This document shows, in pieces, positions 46,945 to 56,565 of a stretch of 64,000 bases of DNA. Within the stretch, counting starts at the first letter, position 1; the number at the start of each line of letters is the position of its first letter. The stretch comes from Photobacterium swingsii (lineage in GTDB: Bacteria; Pseudomonadota; Gammaproteobacteria; Enterobacterales; Vibrionaceae): assembly GCF_024346715.1 (NCBI RefSeq), contig NZ_AP024853.1, positions 310,001-374,000 of the forward strand, written 5' to 3'. The notes under the pieces are model-generated. The model searched no databases. It had not been told where the DNA came from and worked only from the letters and a program-made list of their open reading frames with translations. The position numbers and the translations under genes were made by a program.

Positions 46945-49194
46945 ATGAGAAACAAGTTTGAGTTATTGGCACCAGGTGGTGATATTGAGTCAATCAAGGC
47001 GGCTATCATCGCTGGCGCAGATGCCATTTATTGTGGGCTAGATAATTTTAATGCCCGTAATAGGGCAACCAATCTAACGTTTGATAACTTAAATGGCATC
47101 GTTCGATTAGCGCATGAATACGATTGTAAGATCTTCCTTACTCTAAATATTATTATCTTAGAAAGTGAAATCCCGGCATTGGTTCGTTTAATCAATAAGC
47201 TGGTGAATACCAAGATTGATGGCGTGATCGTACAAGATCTCGGTCTGTTTTATATTCTAAAGAAACACTTCCCAACGTTAGATGTGCACGCATCGACTCA
47301 GATCAATACCCATAACGAAGGTCAGATTGCTTTTTTGAGCAAGCTAACGGCTAGCCGTGTGAACTTATCGCGTGAGTTGAACATTCATGAGATCAAGCAC
47401 CTTGCATCGGTAGGCCGTAATCACAACATGTTAATGGAAGTGTTTGTGCACGGCTCTTACTGTATCGGCTTCTCTGGCTTGTGTTATATCAGCTCAGTGA
47501 AAAATGGTAACTCGGGTAACCGTGGACGCTGTAGCCAGCCTTGTCGCGATCAGTATAAAACGACTAATGCAGGCAAAGATTATCCGCTGAACATGAAAGA
47601 TAACTCGGCATTTTCAGACATGGAAGCACTGGCAGATGCAGGTGTGTATTCGCTGAAAGTCGAAGGGCGCATTAAGAAATCCCACTATGTGTACACTGTC
47701 GTTGATCAGTGGAATCAGCAAATCCAACGCTATTGTGATAATCAAGCGCTATTAACGGATAAGTCTTCGTTATATACCGTTTTTAACCGTGATTTCTCGA
47801 ACTCGTACTTACAAGGCGATATCAATAAAAATATGTTTATTGATAATCCTCGTGATAACTCGATTCAGCATTTTACTAAGATCTACAGCTGTAAAACCGA
47901 TGAAAGCATTCAGCAAGTGAAGCAAAAGCTGTATGACGATAAGACAGTGATTATTGAAACTGTTGCTGAGAAAATTCAAAACCTGAATATTGATAAGCTA
48001 CCGCTGAATCTGTATTTCTCAGGCAGTGCAGGGCAGCCCTTGAGTGTGCGTGTAACAGCAGGCGATGCTGAATACACGTTAGAAACGGAAGGTACTTTGG
48101 CTGCGGCGAGCGAAAATGGCCGTAGCATTGATGAAGAACTGCTGGCTTCATCGTTTAAGAGCATCAGCGATAATGATCATCAACTAACAAATATCGACAT
48201 CAGTCAGCTGGCTGATAACGTATTTATTGCATTTAAAGCGTTAAATGTACTGCGTGATCGTATTAGTTTTTGGCTAAATGGTTCTAAACCTTTGATTGAA
48301 CCTGTAGATACACCTCGCTTACCGCGAGTAGCTGTTGTTGATGAAACACCACAGCTAACGGTACTTATCTCGAATAAGAAAGATATCGAGCCTTGTCAGG
48401 CTGCGGGTGCAAAAGTGTATTTCCAGTTACCTGACTCACTGCATACCGAAGTGAAAAAAATGGTGAGTCTATTTACTGAGCACCAAGATCTGGTTCCTTG
48501 GTTCCCTGCTATCTTGATTGGCGACCATTTTGAAGCCGCCAAAGCGTTGCTTGAAACGGTGAAGCCTAAGCGTATCGTCACTAACAATACTGGTGTTGCT
48601 CATTTAGCGATAGAGCTGGGTATCGAATGGGTTGCAGGGCCATACCTAAACCTATCTAATTCATTTAGCCTTGAGTGCTTGAAGCAAGAGTTTGGCTGTC
48701 GTGGTGCATTTATTTCGAATGAATTGAATAAGAAGCAAATTAAGCCAATTATTCGCCCAAGTGGCTTTGAACTTCACCACAGTATTTATCACCCAATCAT
48801 GATCTTAATGAGTCGCCAGTGCCTGTTCCATCAAACGGTTGGCTGTAAGGTGAAAGCATTTGATTCCAAATGTCTAAAAGGCTGTAAGAAAACGGCATCG
48901 ATCATCAATATGCGTGAGTCATCATTTATCATTGATAAGCAAAAGGGTGATCATAACGCCATGTATAGTCAGTTTAACTTCATGAATACTGACATCATTA
49001 CGGATATGCCAGACAAGTTTTCGCATTACTTTGTGGATTTACGTGATATTAAAACGGACACTCAAATCTCGGTTGATAAAGCGACACTGATAGGTTTGTT
49101 CACACGTGCAATCAACAAAGACGAGACTGCAATTGCCGAATTGAGTGACGCTGTAACGCAAACCAGTAACGCACAATACCGAAAAGGCCTGTAA
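46945..49194 (+). CDS. Peptidase U32-family protein with C-terminal cysteine cluster (RlhA/TrhP-type)
   Basis: The 749-residue protein has an N-terminal U32 TIM-barrel (about 1-330: FELLAPGGDIESIKAAIIAGADAIYCG, VHASTQINTHNEGQIAFL, VFVHGSYCIGFSGLCYIS, NRGRCSQPCRDQY). Related enzymes RlhA and TrhP hydroxylate rRNA or tRNA using prephenate and a Fe-S cluster. The Cys positions in SYCIGFSGLC and RCSQPC are in the barrel, and a second set (QCLFHQTVGCK, SKCLKGCKK) sits at about 645-685. It is longer than RlhA, so exact target is unclear. ATG 46945 is chosen; GTG 46930 is possible. Confidence 0.82.
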   Translation: MRNKFELLAPGGDIESIKAAIIAGADAIYCGLDNFNARNRATNLTFDNLNGIVRLAHEYDCKIFLTLNIIILESEIPALVRLINKLVNTKIDGVIVQDLGLFYILKKHFPTLDVHASTQINTHNEGQIAFLSKLTASRVNLSRELNIHEIKHLASVGRNHNMLMEVFVHGSYCIGFSGLCYISSVKNGNSGNRGRCSQPCRDQYKTTNAGKDYPLNMKDNSAFSDMEALADAGVYSLKVEGRIKKSHYVYTVVDQWNQQIQRYCDNQALLTDKSSLYTVFNRDFSNSYLQGDINKNMFIDNPRDNSIQHFTKIYSCKTDESIQQVKQKLYDDKTVIIETVAEKIQNLNIDKLPLNLYFSGSAGQPLSVRVTAGDAEYTLETEGTLAAASENGRSIDEELLASSFKSISDNDHQLTNIDISQLADNVFIAFKALNVLRDRISFWLNGSKPLIEPVDTPRLPRVAVVDETPQLTVLISNKKDIEPCQAAGAKVYFQLPDSLHTEVKKMVSLFTEHQDLVPWFPAILIGDHFEAAKALLETVKPKRIVTNNTGVAHLAIELGIEWVAGPYLNLSNSFSLECLKQEFGCRGAFISNELNKKQIKPIIRPSGFELHHSIYHPIMILMSRQCLFHQTVGCKVKAFDSKCLKGCKKTASIINMRESSFIIDKQKGDHNAMYSQFNFMNTDIITDMPDKFSHYFVDLRDIKTDTQISVDKATLIGLFTRAINKDETAIAELSDAVTQTSNAQYRKGL

Positions 49195-49281
49195 TTAGCG
49201 TCATAGTGGCTAGCGCAGAACCAGGGATCTGCTCTGAGTCTTAGGTCTTGCTGTTAGTATCGCGACTGCATTAGTAAATTC

Positions 49282-49305
49282 TGCCCCTCATCAACCTGAG
49301 GGGCA
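49282..49305. terminator. Perfect hairpin after U32 gene
   Basis: TGCCCCTCA-TCAACC-TGAGGGGCA is a perfect 9-bp stem without T-run, 88 bp after the U32 stop. Termination or RNA processing is possible. Confidence 0.45.
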
Positions 49306-49379
49306 ATATCCCCACTTCTTATTCTAACTTCTACCTTCTTGATATATGCTGCTAATAGCGTGTGATTAAGGAGTAAAAG

Positions 49380-49973
49380 ATGACGCATCATAAAGAAGGC
49401 CATATGCCTGTATTTGTTACTACGCGGCTGAGTGTCGACGAGTGTAGTACAGACAACCTTGCGTCTTATGTCGCCAATCACGATGACTTTCTTCATCAAA
49501 TTACCCGCATCCTCTCACCTGAGGTGGTTAAATCACTTCCACCGTATTTTTCAGGTATTAACACTGAGCCATTAGCGCAACAGTGGCTTGAAAAAATGGT
49601 GGCTGACAGTCGGCTATTTGTTGTATCAGTCACTGAACAAGCGCAAGCTGTTCGTTCTCGGGTAATTGGTTTCATTTTTTTGTACCAAGCATCGGCGGAT
49701 CATTGCGAATTAGCCAGCATGGCGCACATCGGTTATTTATTCGATGAAGCCGAATGGGGAAAGGGCTTTGCCAAAGAGTGCTTACAAGGTTTTATGGCTT
49801 GGTGTGAAACACAGCCTTCGATTTTAGGATTGATTGGTGGGGTTGAAAAAGACAATCCAGCCTCAGCCCACGTGTTAGAGCGACTTGGCTTTATGACTCA
49901 AGAAAATCATTTACTTGATTTATCTGAGCAATCAGTGACTTTCTATCAGCATAGGTTCAATAATAACAGGTGA
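49380..49973 (+). CDS. GNAT-family N-acetyltransferase
   Basis: The 197-residue protein has the acetyl-CoA-binding A motif as GYLFDEAEWGKGFAKECLQGFMAW (about 121-144) and IGGVEKDNPASAHVLERLGF (about 156-175), the layout of RimJ/RimL-like acetyltransferases. TAAGGAG is 7 bp upstream of the ATG; a second ATG 8 codons later is possible. No partner gene indicates the substrate. Confidence 0.82.
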   Translation: MTHHKEGHMPVFVTTRLSVDECSTDNLASYVANHDDFLHQITRILSPEVVKSLPPYFSGINTEPLAQQWLEKMVADSRLFVVSVTEQAQAVRSRVIGFIFLYQASADHCELASMAHIGYLFDEAEWGKGFAKECLQGFMAWCETQPSILGLIGGVEKDNPASAHVLERLGFMTQENHLLDLSEQSVTFYQHRFNNNR

Positions 49974-50094
49974 TAATGCTCATCCTGTCTTGCATTGCTA
50001 ATTTGCCTTGTTATTTAGCCGCAAAATGCAAAGTAAGCTGTTTGGTTCCACCTGCTGAGCTTAACCATTTATTTAATTCTATCTTAGGCTATGT

Positions 50095-50811
50095 ATGAAA
50101 TCTGAACTGTATTCAAAGCATGCTGAAAAGTACGATGCTGCTGTTCAAAATAATATCTATAACGCGCATTTAGAGCGCCCATCGCTGCAAGCTATGCTGG
50201 GCGAATTAACAGACTGCAATATTCTTGATTTAGGGTGCGGTACTGGCGTATATACCGAATACTTGTTCAAGCAAGGTGCATCAACAGTGACGTGTATTGA
50301 TTACTCGCAAGATATGATCAACTTGGTGACGAATAAGTTGGGTACGCTATTTGGCAACCGTATCACGGCATATGCCCATGATCTTACAAAGGGGTTACCG
50401 AACGAAGCACCTAACAGTTTTGATGTGATTATTTGCCCATTAGTACTGCATTATATTGAAGATCTGTCGTTTGTATTTGAAGAGATCCATCGTGTCTTAA
50501 AAGTGGGTGGTTATATGGTGTTTTCAACTCATCATCCATTTGCTGATTTTGAATGCAGTTTATCGGGTAATTATTTTGAACGTGAACGCATCACTGAAAC
50601 ATGGAATACTGTAGGCGAGCCTGTTGAGGTAACTTTCTATCGCCGCTCCCTTACAGAAATCATGACAGCGATAACATCGAATGGCTTAGCTGTGACTGAG
50701 ATTACGGAAGGCAAGGTTGATGAAAAAGCCAAAGTCATTGATGAAAAAACCTATGAGCATCTTTCGAAAAATCCGAATTTCATTTTTGTTAAGTGTCAGA
50801 AAATGGCTTAG
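50095..50811 (+). CDS. Class I SAM-dependent methyltransferase
   Basis: The 238-residue protein has motif I ILDLGCGTGVYTEYL (about 43-57), acidic CIDYSQDM, and FDVIICPLVLHYIEDL (about 115-130), the methyltransf_11 pattern. It resembles UbiE-like small-molecule methyltransferases in length. No close link to the other methyltransferase in the window. Stand-alone gene with a terminator at 50905. The substrate is unknown. Confidence 0.82.
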   Translation: MKSELYSKHAEKYDAAVQNNIYNAHLERPSLQAMLGELTDCNILDLGCGTGVYTEYLFKQGASTVTCIDYSQDMINLVTNKLGTLFGNRITAYAHDLTKGLPNEAPNSFDVIICPLVLHYIEDLSFVFEEIHRVLKVGGYMVFSTHHPFADFECSLSGNYFERERITETWNTVGEPVEVTFYRRSLTEIMTAITSNGLAVTEITEGKVDEKAKVIDEKTYEHLSKNPNFIFVKCQKMA

Positions 50812-50904
50812 CGACTAGACTCAGTTATTTGATTAAATGACTTATTAAATCATACGCTAACATCGAGCAGCTTGAGATAATGTTTAGTCCTAAAATTAAG
50901 TATA

Positions 50905-50937
50905 AAAAAAGCTGCACGATTAATGTGCAGCTTTTTT
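50905..50937. terminator. Bidirectional rho-independent terminator
   Basis: AAAAAAGCTGCAC and GTGCAGCTTTTTT form a perfect stem around GATTAAT; T-runs on both strands serve the convergent genes. Confidence 0.9.
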
Positions 50938-50989
50938 GATGAACGATGAGCGCTTTATCTCGGTAAATCGATTCGTTCTAAGTCCCGTG

Positions 50990-51322
50990 CTATGCACAAC
51001 ACTTTTTGTATTTTTTACCGCTACCACAAGAACATGGGTCGTTACGGTTAGGCGTTTTTTCAAACGTGGTCGTTGTTGGTTTGTTTAATAGACCATTTAA
51101 CTCTACCAGGTTTTCTTCTTTATCTGCTGAAACTTCGATGTTTGCCACAAGTGCGTTGTCAGCCAAAATCGCCATGATTTCTTCTTTTTTCTCTTCGTTG
51201 TTTACGATCAGAGTCAGTGGCTGGTCCTCGGTACCTAATTTAGCACTACGTTTAGTATTGAATCCGTAGCTTTCGTGCTTAGGCTTTTTCTCGATACGGC
51301 CTTTATAGAAGAATTTAGACAT
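50990..51322 (-). CDS. SWIM/SEC-C metal-binding motif protein, PBPRA1643 type
   Basis: The 110-residue protein has a small N-terminal domain (SKFFYKGRIEKKPKHESYGFN) and a C-terminal SEC-C motif (NDPCSCGSGKKYKKCC) that binds zinc as in the SecA tail. I recognise the named family PBPRA1643, known from Vibrionaceae. ATG 51322 is used; the upstream 18 codons are not conserved in type. Function unknown; SEC-C tails are often used in ribosome or SecB contacts. Confidence 0.85.
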   Translation of the reverse strand: MSKFFYKGRIEKKPKHESYGFNTKRSAKLGTEDQPLTLIVNNEEKKEEIMAILADNALVANIEVSADKEENLVELNGLLNKPTTTTFEKTPNRNDPCSCGSGKKYKKCCA

Positions 51323-51492
51323 TGCAGTCACCTGTAACAAAGTAAAGAAGCAGGGGTTATACAGCAAAATCGACATTCAATAAAACCCTTTTAGCAATAT
51401 TGGTTTATTTAAGTCATTCTTGGGTGAATAAAGCAGATACTGTGAAAGAACAGGTGAGTAAGTGGTAGGTCGTGTTCAGGGTTAAGTTGCGA

Positions 51493-51816
51493 TTACTTTT
51501 TTACCCATTTACCCGCACTATTTTGGTAGTAATGACCAGGGCGTGTTTTATCCACTGCCTTTTTATAGGCGAGTCGACCCACTTCAGAGGGGCTAAGACC
51601 ATGAGAGACAGAGATACGTTTGTAACTGGCTTTACGTTGCTGGTTAACGGTTGCAACAAGCTTTCTTACTTCAGATGAAGGAGAAGAGGTAATAGGCGCA
51701 ACAAAACCGCTATTGGTTTCACCCACGAGGCCTTGATCTTTGGCGTCCTGTAATTCGAGCGCAAAGGCCTGAGCTGATATCAAAAAAGCGAATAGAAAGA
51801 TTAGGTATTTTTTCAT
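51493..51816 (-). CDS. ydbL: YdbL-family (DUF1318) periplasmic protein
   Basis: The 107-residue protein has a signal peptide (about 1-19, ending AFA) and the family body LQDAKDQGLVGETNSGFVAPI, RKASYKRISVSHGLS, RPGHYYQNSAGKWVKK. YdbL is encoded with YdbH and YnbE; it is thought to assist the YdbH-YnbE lipid bridge. It is the last of the three, 18 bp after ynbE. Confidence 0.9.
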   Translation of the reverse strand: MKKYLIFLFAFLISAQAFALELQDAKDQGLVGETNSGFVAPITSSPSSEVRKLVATVNQQRKASYKRISVSHGLSPSEVGRLAYKKAVDKTRPGHYYQNSAGKWVKK

Positions 51817-51834
51817 GGCATTCTCCCTGCCGAA

Positions 51835-52053
51835 CTAGAATACATCGTCATCGCTGAATAAGTCATCTATTTCCTTGTCGACTTTGATCCTAATCTCATG
51901 TTCAATTTTGACATTCAGGTTAACTTCTATCGGTTTGTCTGATGCTGCAACCTGTACGGTTGGTGTGCATCCCATCATTCCTAACGTAGCACCAATAAAG
52001 AGTACGGCGAGGAGTGTGAGTGAGAATGAAAATTTAAGCTGTATGATATCCAT
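51835..52053 (-). CDS. ynbE: YnbE-family outer-membrane lipoprotein
   Basis: The 72-residue protein has a hydrophobic segment and a lipobox MMGCTP (Cys about 29), then VQVAASDKPIEVNLNVKIEHEI and an acidic C-terminal helix. YnbE is the outer-membrane partner of YdbH, extending its groove. The signal peptide is longer than in E. coli; a Met at residue 25 or 26 would leave too short a leader. It lies between ydbH (47 bp) and ydbL. Confidence 0.87.
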   Translation of the reverse strand: MDIIQLKFSFSLTLLAVLFIGATLGMMGCTPTVQVAASDKPIEVNLNVKIEHEIRIKVDKEIDDLFSDDDVF

Positions 52054-52100
52054 TGGTTACGACCTTTAACTACATGTGCGCATAAATTAATCAAAGAGAT

Positions 52101-55100
52101 CTACTCATTCAAACCAAGCTGCTTTAAAAAAAGACTTTCCAGTTGCGACGAGTTAATCGCGTTTATAGTTTTGAGTAACGCTGGAATGTCATCTTGCACA
52201 TTCAGATTTAGGTGTACAGGGCGTCCATTTTGAAAACTAGGATTAAAGCCCTTAAATCGTGAACTTGCATTTAATTGACCGTCTTTAGAATAGTCTAGAT
52301 CAATCGCCAGTGAGTGGTAGTTATAATTTTTGAGAATCTTACCAACGACCAATATACTATTTTCACCCGCGGCTTCGACATTCTGATCAATCGCCGATCC
52401 TTCTAAATACCGTAAGATCCCGCCTGGGTATCGCGAATGTAAGTGTCCCGACTTGATCGAGGGGGCGCCATCTTCAATCGCAAGTGGGATCACACCATCA
52501 ACAATACCTGTTAGCTCTATGTCTTCTTGTTCCAGCAATTGGATAAGTGCTGCAAGATCGAGACCATGTACTCGAATGTTTTGCGGGGGTACATTAAGTA
52601 GGCTGGAGCTGGTTGCATTATGTAGACTGATCTTGCCGCCTAATACGTCCGCATGAACGCGTTGTAGCTGATAGCGCTGCTGGTGGGTATCAAATTCAAA
52701 GTTAGCTGCAATATCTTCAAACAATGCGCCAGCATGGAAAAGTTCAGCATGGATGCTAATAGGGTGCCGCGATTTAATCCCTTTTGGTGTAATGTCTGTC
52801 GTGATGGAGGTATTCACATTGCCAAATCGAAAGCCATACAATTCTCCTGTCAGCTGGTTGCTGAATAAACCCATTCGGCCATAAAGATTGTTACCACGTA
52901 ACGTCAAGTGACCATCGTAACTGATACTACCTTGGGTAAAATCGTAGTCGAGAGGAAATTGGGGGAAGTAGTATTTCTTCAATGTTTTCTTGCTGTTAAA
53001 TGTTATTTCATTACGGTGTAACTTTATAGTGGTCTGTTCGTGCTTGGGTTGATGGCGAACCGTGTATTTAGCGAGTCTTGCTTGTTTCCAATTATCTAAC
53101 TCGCCGTCAAAGTGCCAATTTTCAGGGGTTAAAGCGAGCTTACCTTTCGTTGAGAACTTAGGAAAACGTTGGTTGTTTTGTTTTAAGTGAGTCGCTAAGT
53201 CATAGCGTGTAGAGAGCGCAAACGTCTTACCCAGAGTGAAGTTGAGCCCTTGTAAAACTAATTCTGTTTTTGCTTCGTATTTCTGAACGGGTAGTAGAGC
53301 GCGTTTTACTTGATGTGTTTGATGGATAGGTTGGCCATCTTGATCTCTGATTGTTTGCTCACCGAAGAGATTGGTATTGAGTGTGATCAGAGAGTTTTCC
53401 GGTAGCAGTAGCCGACTATAAGTGTTTTCTGCAGTTTTACTCATGGTTAAACGGTCAATTTGCAACGCAGTTTGCTGAGCATTTAGCAAGTTGAGGTGTT
53501 TACCGAGTAGGCGTTCTTCAAGGCTAATAGTGTCGATATTTAGCTGAAGCTGGCTCAGTATTAACCCGTAAGCCTGCGTTGACCATGAAAACTGATAGTC
53601 AGCTTGAGCCGTTAATTCGTTTAGTTTAATACCTTTGAGTGGTAAAAATTGGGCTATTTTACTGCTGGCTTTTCCACTTAAGTGACATTGTAACTCTGGG
53701 TTCTGGCATGTTAAATCATCGATAAGTAAAGATATTTTGTCACCCCATAGCGTTGACAGTGCAATCTTTTCTTCATCATCTTCAAGGCTGAGTTTTAGCA
53801 CTCGATTACGGTAATGCGCTTTGAGATTGAGTACGCCATCGGTGCTCAATGTAATCGTCTCTACATTAGTTGATGCAGGCTGATCACTAATGTGTTTACC
53901 TGGCAGTGCAAATTGGTTGAGTTTTACATTAAGTGTCGAAGGGAGCTGTACGGCCAGTTTGTAATAAGCATCGATTAGCCGCCTATCAACAACTTGATTA
54001 TATTTGGTGCTCGCCACCCTTGATGCTGTGACAGTGATTGGGGCATTTAGCTCTGCGCTGGGGAGATGAGTCAGCGCAAAACGACTCATTATGTCCTTGG
54101 TATTCTTAAAGTTCGCTTGGCAAAAGAGCATCTGTGGTAAGGGGTCGATAAACTCTATTTCGGCCTTACAATCTAATGTATTGCCTTTTGGGCCTTTAAT
54201 TAGCCCGCTAAAGTTCGCTTCTTTATCATTTTTGTGTTTGAGCAGAACTTTCAAATCATAGGGGTCAGGCCCGAGAACTTTTCCTTCCATTCTAAATCTT
54301 GCTTGTCTGTCTTCACGTTCATCACGCGCGCGCGGTGTTTTGAGCACGACTTTGGCATCACGTATAAGATCGCCATAGATTAAGTGATTCACTTTAAGCA
54401 CGTTCAGTGGCAGGGTTGCAAGGCTTGCGATGGTTTCACCAAGATGCAGGCCTTGATGGTCTGGGTCACTACGTTGAATGAAATTAGGCAATACTTTAGG
54501 GTGCCCGAGATGAATGTTTTCAGCTTGTAGTTTGATAGATTGTGCGGGTTGTTCAATATCCATCTCAAAATGGAGCTCAGTAAGCTGCTGTGGCACTTCT
54601 GGCGGTAACATCTCCCATTGGGGGGTTAGCTTGTTCACGCTGATAGAGAGCGGTATAGCGTCATCCTGCCATGATATTGAAAAATTGCCCTTAGCAAGTT
54701 GAGTTGGATAAATAGGCGTGCTTTGTTGTTGTTTTTGTTGATGAGTGGGAGCCGGTGTTGAACGAGCCACGCTATGGCTGGATTTGTTTATGTGGCTGTT
54801 TTGCTTTTTACTTTCCGTTGCCAGCTTATTCAAAATGGCAGGAATAAATAGATTGAGTTGCCCGCCTTCGACAATACCTGAAATGGCCACATAAGGCTTA
54901 GTGGCTATCACTAAGTGTATGTTGTTCAGCTCTTGGTGTTGAATACGAGGCTGTGCCAAAGGGAGGTTTATTTGCACGCTGAGTGAATCTGAGCTCGCAC
55001 TGAATACGTAGGGATTCGAAAGATCGGTAAAGTTAAGTGCAGTATTACTGAGTAAGAAGTACGGAAAATCATAACCAATTTCCTTCAAATAGGCTTGTAC

Positions 55101-55439
55101 CTCGCTAGGTAAGAATACTTCCGTTGTTGTTGCTGAAATGCGCCATGAAGCTGAAGAGATCGCACTCTGATCGTCAAAATATTTATCAATCGTTAATTGA
55201 TGTGCATTGATCTTGGTGTCGCTGATATCAATAGATACATGATCGATTTGGATCTGTGGGAATAAGCGAATACCAGAGATCGCATTAATGACGATCCCTT
55301 TACTGGCAAGCCACATTGGAATCCCAACGGCAAGGATCAAGATGGCACAGCACAAAACAAATAGTAGCTTACGTATAAAGCGAAATCGCTTAATAGGCTT
55401 CAGTGGTGGATCGGCGATAGGTTTTACATCCTCGTTCAC
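52101..55439 (-). CDS. ydbH: YdbH-family intermembrane phospholipid transport protein (AsmA-like)
   Basis: The 1112-residue protein has one N-terminal membrane helix (about 24-48) and a long beta-rich periplasmic part, the repeating-groove design of AsmA-like proteins. The C-terminal region (TGIVDGVIPLAIEDGAPSI, LRYLEGSAID) is the YdbH mark. YdbH with YnbE forms a bridge for phospholipid passage between membranes, redundant with TamB and YhdP. It is longer than E. coli YdbH (about 880) mainly through internal insertions, including a Gln/Ser/His-rich stretch at about 218-245. It is first of ydbH-ynbE-ydbL. Confidence 0.9.
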   Translation of the reverse strand: MNEDVKPIADPPLKPIKRFRFIRKLLFVLCCAILILAVGIPMWLASKGIVINAISGIRLFPQIQIDHVSIDISDTKINAHQLTIDKYFDDQSAISSASWRISATTTEVFLPSEVQAYLKEIGYDFPYFLLSNTALNFTDLSNPYVFSASSDSLSVQINLPLAQPRIQHQELNNIHLVIATKPYVAISGIVEGGQLNLFIPAILNKLATESKKQNSHINKSSHSVARSTPAPTHQQKQQQSTPIYPTQLAKGNFSISWQDDAIPLSISVNKLTPQWEMLPPEVPQQLTELHFEMDIEQPAQSIKLQAENIHLGHPKVLPNFIQRSDPDHQGLHLGETIASLATLPLNVLKVNHLIYGDLIRDAKVVLKTPRARDEREDRQARFRMEGKVLGPDPYDLKVLLKHKNDKEANFSGLIKGPKGNTLDCKAEIEFIDPLPQMLFCQANFKNTKDIMSRFALTHLPSAELNAPITVTASRVASTKYNQVVDRRLIDAYYKLAVQLPSTLNVKLNQFALPGKHISDQPASTNVETITLSTDGVLNLKAHYRNRVLKLSLEDDEEKIALSTLWGDKISLLIDDLTCQNPELQCHLSGKASSKIAQFLPLKGIKLNELTAQADYQFSWSTQAYGLILSQLQLNIDTISLEERLLGKHLNLLNAQQTALQIDRLTMSKTAENTYSRLLLPENSLITLNTNLFGEQTIRDQDGQPIHQTHQVKRALLPVQKYEAKTELVLQGLNFTLGKTFALSTRYDLATHLKQNNQRFPKFSTKGKLALTPENWHFDGELDNWKQARLAKYTVRHQPKHEQTTIKLHRNEITFNSKKTLKKYYFPQFPLDYDFTQGSISYDGHLTLRGNNLYGRMGLFSNQLTGELYGFRFGNVNTSITTDITPKGIKSRHPISIHAELFHAGALFEDIAANFEFDTHQQRYQLQRVHADVLGGKISLHNATSSSLLNVPPQNIRVHGLDLAALIQLLEQEDIELTGIVDGVIPLAIEDGAPSIKSGHLHSRYPGGILRYLEGSAIDQNVEAAGENSILVVGKILKNYNYHSLAIDLDYSKDGQLNASSRFKGFNPSFQNGRPVHLNLNVQDDIPALLKTINAINSSQLESLFLKQLGLNE

Positions 55440-55792
55440 ACGTATGCTCTTTATGCTAAAACACTTCTTAAAGCATATAGCTATTCTGCACTAACAGCAT
55501 AATTATAAAGGTGTATTGATGATGAGATTTCAGAGGGTAAATAAAAGGGATAAAGGCGAGTAAAGAAGCCTTTTTTATAGCTGGGTGAATGTAGAAAAGT
55601 CGGTGGAAATACTGATGCTCGCTTGGGAGAAGGTCAGTAATATACAGATAAAAAAATTCTCACCGCAGGCATTAGACAGGACAATCGCCTTTGGTGAGAG
55701 ATTCCATGTTGTAGCTAGTATTTCTTATTATTAGAATTTGATAAATCGGCAAAGCCGTAAAATAGTGTCAGTAGTGCTTTGTTGCTTATGCG
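55440..55792. other. Intergenic region upstream of ydbH
   Basis: It contains the putative terminator of the 109-residue gene at 55650-55698 and presumably the ydbH promoter. No open frame of note is seen. Confidence 0.5.
55650..55698 (-). terminator. Minus-strand terminator of the 109-residue gene
   Basis: CTCACC/GGTGAG with inner AGGC/GCCT pairs (55659-55698) form a branched stem; on the minus strand T7 follows (A7 at 55650-55656). Confidence 0.65.
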
Positions 55793-56122
55793 TTAACCTG
55801 CTAGTACAGGTTCGCAAAGAATCATATCCATTGGTGCAGATTTGGCTGTTTGGGCATTGACATGCTCAAGCGCGCTTTGAATTGCTTCTTCAGCAAGTAA
55901 TTCATCATGCTGTTCTAGGGCACTTAATGCATTGGTTAAAAGCTGCTCTATCACATCAACATGATGTTTTGCGCATTCGAGTTGTGAATACTGTAATTTT
56001 GAGCATTCTGCTAGCTCTGGATTCGGTATCAGATAGGGATTCGAATGTGACTTATCTTGAAGATCGATCGTTTGCTTACACTGTTCAAGAACCTGAGTAA
56101 GATCGCTCGTTAAGTGTTTCAT
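55793..56122 (-). CDS. Hypothetical helical protein (109 aa)
   Basis: I do not recognise this protein. It is predicted helical throughout, with heptad-like Leu/Ala spacing (HVDVIEQLLTNALSALEQHD, AEEAIQSALEHVN) and four cysteines. There is no signal peptide or membrane segment. AAGGA lies 7 bp before the ATG, and a hairpin with T7 follows the stop, so I consider it a real gene. Upstream is a 443-bp AT-rich region holding another hairpin with a T-run in the same direction. Confidence 0.6.
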   Translation of the reverse strand: MKHLTSDLTQVLEQCKQTIDLQDKSHSNPYLIPNPELAECSKLQYSQLECAKHHVDVIEQLLTNALSALEQHDELLAEEAIQSALEHVNAQTAKSAPMDMILCEPVLAG

Positions 56123-56565
56123 GAATATCCTTATTGTGAGTACCTTTGATTAAAAACGCCTTATAAATTTCAAGGCGTTTCGCGTTTCAATTCATCCATG
56201 TGATTGATGTAATTACTATATATAATATTTATCATACAAAACTTAACCCAGATCAAGTAATTGAATATTCCTTTATTTTGAATATTTACGCGATTTTGGT
56301 GGGAAATAAGTATAGGGAAATTGAAATTACGAATGCATTTGTTTGCGTATCAATAGCGAAGTAATGTTCTGCTTTATATGACTGGTTTTATTCGTATTTT
56401 TGCGTAAATTATCATCTTGGTTAAAAATATCTCGGGGATATATCATTATTAATGACTAAATAGTCAGTTTTGTGAGTATGTTAAATTAGGCTTCTATAGG
56501 GAAATAAAGAAAAGCAGGGTATGATATTTGATTAGAGGCTTTGCGACGCATAACAGGGAGTTGCA
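56123..56565. other. AT-rich divergent region with minus-strand hairpin
   Basis: It separates the 109-residue gene (-) from the LysR gene (+). On the minus strand, TTGATCTGGGTTAA near 56243-56257 loosely resembles an FNR site, followed by TATGAT. A terminator-like hairpin lies at 56149-56180. No open frame of note. Confidence 0.45.
56149..56180 (-). terminator. Terminator-like hairpin in leader of the 109-residue gene
   Basis: AAACGCCTT and AAGGCGTTT are perfect 9-bp arms around a 9-nt loop; on the minus strand TTTTT follows. It lies 27 bp before the start codon, so it could attenuate that gene or end an upstream small RNA. Confidence 0.55.
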
